A stretch of DNA of 53,798 nt, from the NCBI GenBank assembly GCA_016743235.1, contig VRZD01000046.1, positions 1 through 53,798 of the forward strand. The letters are read 5' to 3'. The notes under the pieces were generated by a model, which was given only the letters and a program-made list of their open reading frames with translations, searched no databases and had not been told where the DNA came from. This document shows, one piece after another, positions 50,904 through 53,798 of the stretch. The position numbers were made by a program, and so were the translations under genes. The DNA comes from Pantanalinema sp. GBBB05. Its GTDB lineage: Bacteria; Cyanobacteriota; Cyanobacteriia; Leptolyngbyales; Leptolyngbyaceae. Position 1 is the stretch's first letter, and each line of letters starts with the position of its first letter.

Positions 50904-51266
50904 TTAGCTACCTCGATAAGTGCTGTAAGACCAGGGAGAGGTTAACAGCGGGACATGATAATGACTGTTGGCATCAGCAATCCCAAAACGAATAGGCACC
51001 CGATCAAGAAATAGTGGTTCCGGTAGATGGTTCAGGTAATGCCTAAAATAGTGACCGACATCAAAAATCAGTTCATAGATGCCCGGTTGCAGTTCGGTAT
51101 CCAGTAGTAAGGGAGCCTCCGTGCGACCATCCTGATTAGTCTGAGTAGTTTTGAGTAATGATTTCTCCCCAGACACCGGATCAATAAACCAGAGTTCGAT
51201 CGTCATATTGTCAGCAGGACACCCTTGAGCCGTATCTAACACATGAGTTGTGAGTTTCCCTGTCAT
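50904..51266 (-). CDS. uraH: 5-hydroxyisourate hydrolase (transthyretin-like)
   Basis: The 120-residue product has the HIUase pattern: 'LTTHVLDTAQGCPADNM' at the start (catalytic His), 'GRTEAPLL', 'YHVPLLTSPWSYSTYRGS' at the end with the family-defining C-terminal YRGS. It hydrolyses 5-hydroxyisourate to OHCU in urate breakdown. It lies 10 bases after the FAD-dependent urate hydroxylase gene on the same strand, so the pair should form an operon for the first two steps from urate. The third enzyme, OHCU decarboxylase, is not in the window. Confidence 0.95.
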   Translation of the reverse strand: MTGKLTTHVLDTAQGCPADNMTIELWFIDPVSGEKSLLKTTQTNQDGRTEAPLLLDTELQPGIYELIFDVGHYFRHYLNHLPEPLFLDRVPIRFGIADANSHYHVPLLTSPWSYSTYRGS

Positions 51267-51276
51267 AGCTCGCCAA

Positions 51277-52437
51277 CTAACGTAATGGACTACCCAGAAT
51301 TGTATTCGCGATCGCAGTTGTCACCGCTTCGGGACGTTCAGTGCGTAACTGGGCATACCACTGTTGAGTGATATCAGGATCTTTGCCATGAATTTGTTCA
51401 GCCCGTTGGCGCGCTTTCGTAACGATCGCATTGGCGCGGACTTGGCGTTCTGCTTCGTACCGCTTCAGGGCATCTGCCACACTCAGATTAGTCGTTTTGA
51501 GATAGCGGGTCAGCACCACGACATCCTCCATCGCCTGACAGCCCCCTTGCCCCAAATCAGGACAAGTAGCATGGGCAGAATCTCCCAAGAGAGCCACTTT
51601 CCCTCGCACCATCCGGTCAATCGGACCAACATCGTGGATTAACAACCGATTGGTCGTCGCTGGATTTAAGCGTTGAATTAATTGCTGTACGGGATCTGCC
51701 CACCCTTGAAAGCAACGGGTTAGCTCAGCCTGAATTGCCCCTGCTTCTGCGGCTTGCTCATAGGACATTGGCACATCTAAAAAGAAGTAAAAGCGATCGC
51801 CACTAACAGGCATCAGGGACGCCCGCTTATGTTCCCCCACATAGATTACCCAGGTCTGGGGCGGGGCAAGCTCGGGACTCGCCTCTACCAAGCCGTTCCA
51901 ATTGACATACCCGCCATACCGAGGTTGCACCTCAGCTTGCAACACATACTGTCGCAGTACCGAACGAATCCCATCTGCTGCAATTAAAACATCTCCCGTC
52001 GCCCGATGTCCGTCTGCAAATATGGCAGTGACCTGTTGTTCATCTTCCGCAACAGCCACACATTGAGCATTCAATTTAACCTGACCCGGAAACCCATCTA
52101 GAAGTAGCTGTTGTAGATCCGTCCGTGTCACTGGATAAGGGCGTTGTCCTACGGCTGCCACTAAAGGATCAAGACTAATATGATTCAATAGTTCTCCGGT
52201 ATGGCTGATGTACTGCATTTGATCCATCAGTCCACCCACTTGAGCAATCTGCTTGCCTAAGCCCAACGAGTTCAGGACTTTCACCCCATTTGACCATAGA
52301 GAAATGCCAGCTCCAGCAGGACGTAGTTCACTGACCCGATCGTAAATTTCCACCTCATAGCCTACTTGAGACAGCGCAATTCCAGCCGTCAAGCCACCAA
52401 TTCCAGCCCCAATAATAATGGCTTTTAAGTTCTCCAT
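51277..52437 (-). CDS. hpxO: FAD-dependent urate hydroxylase, HpxO-like
   Basis: The 386-residue product is a single-component flavoprotein monooxygenase. Motifs are 'IIGAGIGGLTAGIALSQVG' (GxGxxG, residues 8-26), 'DVLIAADGIRSVLR' (DG motif, about 150) and 'VALLGDSAHATCPDLGQGG' (GD motif, about 280). Its place next to uraH strongly suggests urate to 5-hydroxyisourate conversion using NADH and O2, as in Klebsiella HpxO, rather than an aromatic hydroxylase. 'YVNWNGLVEA' and 'LDVPMSYEQAA' agree with that group. GGAG lies about nine bases ahead of the ATG. About 95 bases separate it from ribokinase upstream on the same strand. Confidence 0.9.
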   Translation of the reverse strand: MENLKAIIIGAGIGGLTAGIALSQVGYEVEIYDRVSELRPAGAGISLWSNGVKVLNSLGLGKQIAQVGGLMDQMQYISHTGELLNHISLDPLVAAVGQRPYPVTRTDLQQLLLDGFPGQVKLNAQCVAVAEDEQQVTAIFADGHRATGDVLIAADGIRSVLRQYVLQAEVQPRYGGYVNWNGLVEASPELAPPQTWVIYVGEHKRASLMPVSGDRFYFFLDVPMSYEQAAEAGAIQAELTRCFQGWADPVQQLIQRLNPATTNRLLIHDVGPIDRMVRGKVALLGDSAHATCPDLGQGGCQAMEDVVVLTRYLKTTNLSVADALKRYEAERQVRANAIVTKARQRAEQIHGKDPDITQQWYAQLRTERPEAVTTAIANTILGSPLR

Positions 52438-52532
52438 TGGTGATTTCTCCGGATTGACAATTGCAGCAATTCATCATTGTAATTGTGATCGGGATATTGC
52501 CAATGATGTTGTCATGATTGATACAGACAATT

Positions 52533-53465
52533 TTAGGGGTGCTGTCTTGCCAAAAAAGCAACGAGTTCTGCACGGGTAGGGAGAGAAGACTGTGCTCCTG
52601 GTTTAGAAACCGCTAAAGCCGCAACTGCCGCCGCTTGAGTCATAGCTTGTGGCAATGATAACCCTTCAGCCAGTCCAGCCGCCAAACCACCATTAAACGC
52701 ATCTCCAGCCGCGACCGTATCGACTGCTGCCACCGGGAAACTAGGAATATGAAAGGTATGGTCTGCTGTTGCACAAATGGCGCCTAACTTACCCAACTTG
52801 ATCAAGGCAGTAGCCGCCCCACGCTGCCTGAGAACTTGGGCGGCCTGTTCTGCCTGAACTAGCGTTTCTACCGGGAATCCTACCAATTGGCTCGCTTCTA
52901 CTTGATTAGGAGTAATGATATCGATGTAAGTATACAGTTCTGCGGGCAATCCCGACTGAGCCGGAGCCGGATCAAGCATGACTGTGGCACCCCTCTGCTT
53001 GGCAGCTTTTGCCGCATTCACGACTGCTAGCAGAGGAATCTCCAGTTGCAACATCAGTACAGAGGTCGGAGATAATGCGAGTTGTAACCGCTCAACATCC
53101 GATTGATCCACTAATCCATTTGCTCCTGGAATCACCACGATCGTATTTTCACTGGCATCATCAACGGCAATAATCGCTACTCCAGAACCTGTCGTAGTCT
53201 CAACGGCAATGCGATCGCAATTCACTCCACTACTACTCAAAGCTTGCAGTAATGCTGCTCCGAAGGTATCAGAGCCAACCCGTCCCACCATCGTAGTCGG
53301 AATTTCGAGACGAGCCGCCGCTACTGCCTGATTCGCACCTTTCCCACCTGGAACAGTTGTAAACTCATGTCCAATTAAAGTTTCCCCTGGAGCAGGTAAT
53401 CGCGGGGTACGGGCAACCAGATCCATGTTGATGCTGCCAAAGACGATAACGCTCATAGGTTTCAA
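52533..53465 (-). CDS. rbsK: Ribokinase
   Basis: The 310-residue PfkB-family protein begins 'VFGSINMDLVARTPRLPAPGETLIGHEFTTVPGGKGANQAVAAARL', the ribokinase N-terminus with PfkB signature 1 (GGKGANQA). 'LDPAPAQSG' and 'ITPNQVEASQLVG' follow, and signature 2 'DTVAAGDAFNGGLAAGLAEG' carries the catalytic Asp near residue 253. It phosphorylates ribose at C5, possibly ribose salvaged from nucleosides. The neighbours downstream (urate hydroxylase and HIUase) make a purine-nucleoside breakdown link plausible. No sugar transporter is present. Confidence 0.93.
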   Translation of the reverse strand: MKPMSVIVFGSINMDLVARTPRLPAPGETLIGHEFTTVPGGKGANQAVAAARLEIPTTMVGRVGSDTFGAALLQALSSSGVNCDRIAVETTTGSGVAIIAVDDASENTIVVIPGANGLVDQSDVERLQLALSPTSVLMLQLEIPLLAVVNAAKAAKQRGATVMLDPAPAQSGLPAELYTYIDIITPNQVEASQLVGFPVETLVQAEQAAQVLRQRGAATALIKLGKLGAICATADHTFHIPSFPVAAVDTVAAGDAFNGGLAAGLAEGLSLPQAMTQAAAVAALAVSKPGAQSSLPTRAELVAFLARQHP

Positions 53466-53550
53466 TAATTTAGGATAACTTTGACAACGGAAACACGGAT
53501 AAACCCGATCGCACTAAACTACTAGACTTCAATTAACCCAGCAGCCCTGC

Positions 53551-53798
53551 TTAATGGTGAAGCAATGGGATGATTTGACCTCCTGGACTAGCTAGATCAA
53601 TTGCCTGAGCCACCTGCATTGCTGATGTTACAGCTCCTTCATGTAACCCATCTCCCAAATAGCTTCCTACATAATAGGTCTGGTTATGACCATTGGTGGC
53701 AATAATTTCATCACGATACCGGAACGCAGCCACTGTATAGAATGGGGAATGGCGGTCCCTTTTCCCAACCTAACGTGGCCGACCAACTCACACGTTGA
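53551..53798 (-). pseudogene. C-terminal part of an FAD/NAD-binding protein, with apparent frameshift, cut by window edge
   Basis: The last 60 codons encode 'AAFRYRDEIIATNGHNQTYY' followed by 'VGSYLGDGLHEGAVTSAMQ', which matches the C-terminal FAD-contacting end of amine oxidase/desaturase-like flavoproteins. Upstream, this frame meets a stop near 53749, while another frame gives 'LGWEKGPPFPILYS' just before. This suggests a frameshift around 53740 or a sequencing error. The rest of the gene lies beyond 53798. I cannot name the enzyme. Confidence 0.5.

Overview
The window is a piece of a cyanobacterial chromosome. The evidence is photosystem I genes (psaB and a short psaJ that is easy to miss), a CrtW-type carotenoid ketolase, several cyanobacterium-typical hypothetical families (DUF1400 hydrolase, DUF1816, YGGT, EcsC-like), and many copies of the HIP1 octamer GCGATCGC inside and between genes. 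I cannot place it at genus level. There is no tRNA, rRNA, CRISPR array, insertion sequence or prophage that I can support.

Layout. 1-5.4 kb: an EcsC-like protein, a small hypothetical gene, a 336-bp array of 21-bp units ordered into four 84-bp higher-order copies, queE-queD (7-deazaguanine synthesis), a secreted small protein and a 2H phosphoesterase. 5.5-9.6 kb: a YGGT membrane protein with a sensor kinase, then a lipoprotein, an atypical Nramp-like transporter and two PRC-barrel-like proteins, the last three tightly packed. 9.6-14.3 kb: a DUF1400 hydrolase, a MarR regulator, and a two-gene unit of carotenoid ketolase crtW and a GT1 glycosyltransferase. 14.3-15.0 kb: a gene-free stretch with plus-strand RNA-like structures and a good intrinsic terminator. 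15.0-18.7 kb, all minus strand: a solitary divergent psaB, a 36-residue single-span protein resembling PsaX, a four-cysteine membrane protein, an unusual psaJ, and a membrane-anchored helical protein. This looks like an alternative photosystem I cassette. 19.5-29.4 kb: mostly housekeeping or stress genes (Uup-type ABC-F ATPase, M90 peptidase, AI-2E/PerM family membrane protein, HD hydrolase, acyltransferase, lipase-like hydrolase, acetoacetate decarboxylase-like protein, glutathione peroxidase) and a broken Crp/Fnr gene. 29.7-37.2 kb: signalling (MHYT-GAF kinase, a 1309-residue hybrid kinase with an OmpR-type head, a single-domain receiver, DUF1816). 37.3-42.5 kb: AlkB, a large membrane-anchored hydrolase-like protein, fasciclin, UV endonuclease, and a 48-residue gene. 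42.6-48.7 kb: a 27-repeat TPR protein and a PAS-GAF histidine kinase whose first GAF domain carries the DXCF and second-cysteine signature of a cyanobacteriochrome. 49-53.8 kb: a TPM-domain protein, a urate-degradation pair (hpxO-like plus uraH), ribokinase, and the C-terminal end of an oxidoreductase-like gene cut by the window edge.

Themes. Light and oxidative stress run through the window: alternative PSI subunits, ketocarotenoid synthesis with probable glycosylation, a candidate bilin photoreceptor kinase, glutathione peroxidase, and two DNA repair enzymes (AlkB, UvsE). The observations most worth following are the solitary psaB/psaJ/PsaX-like cassette, the candidate cyanobacteriochrome kinase, the structured RNA region between crtW and that cassette, and the Nramp-like transporter whose metal-site motifs are altered.
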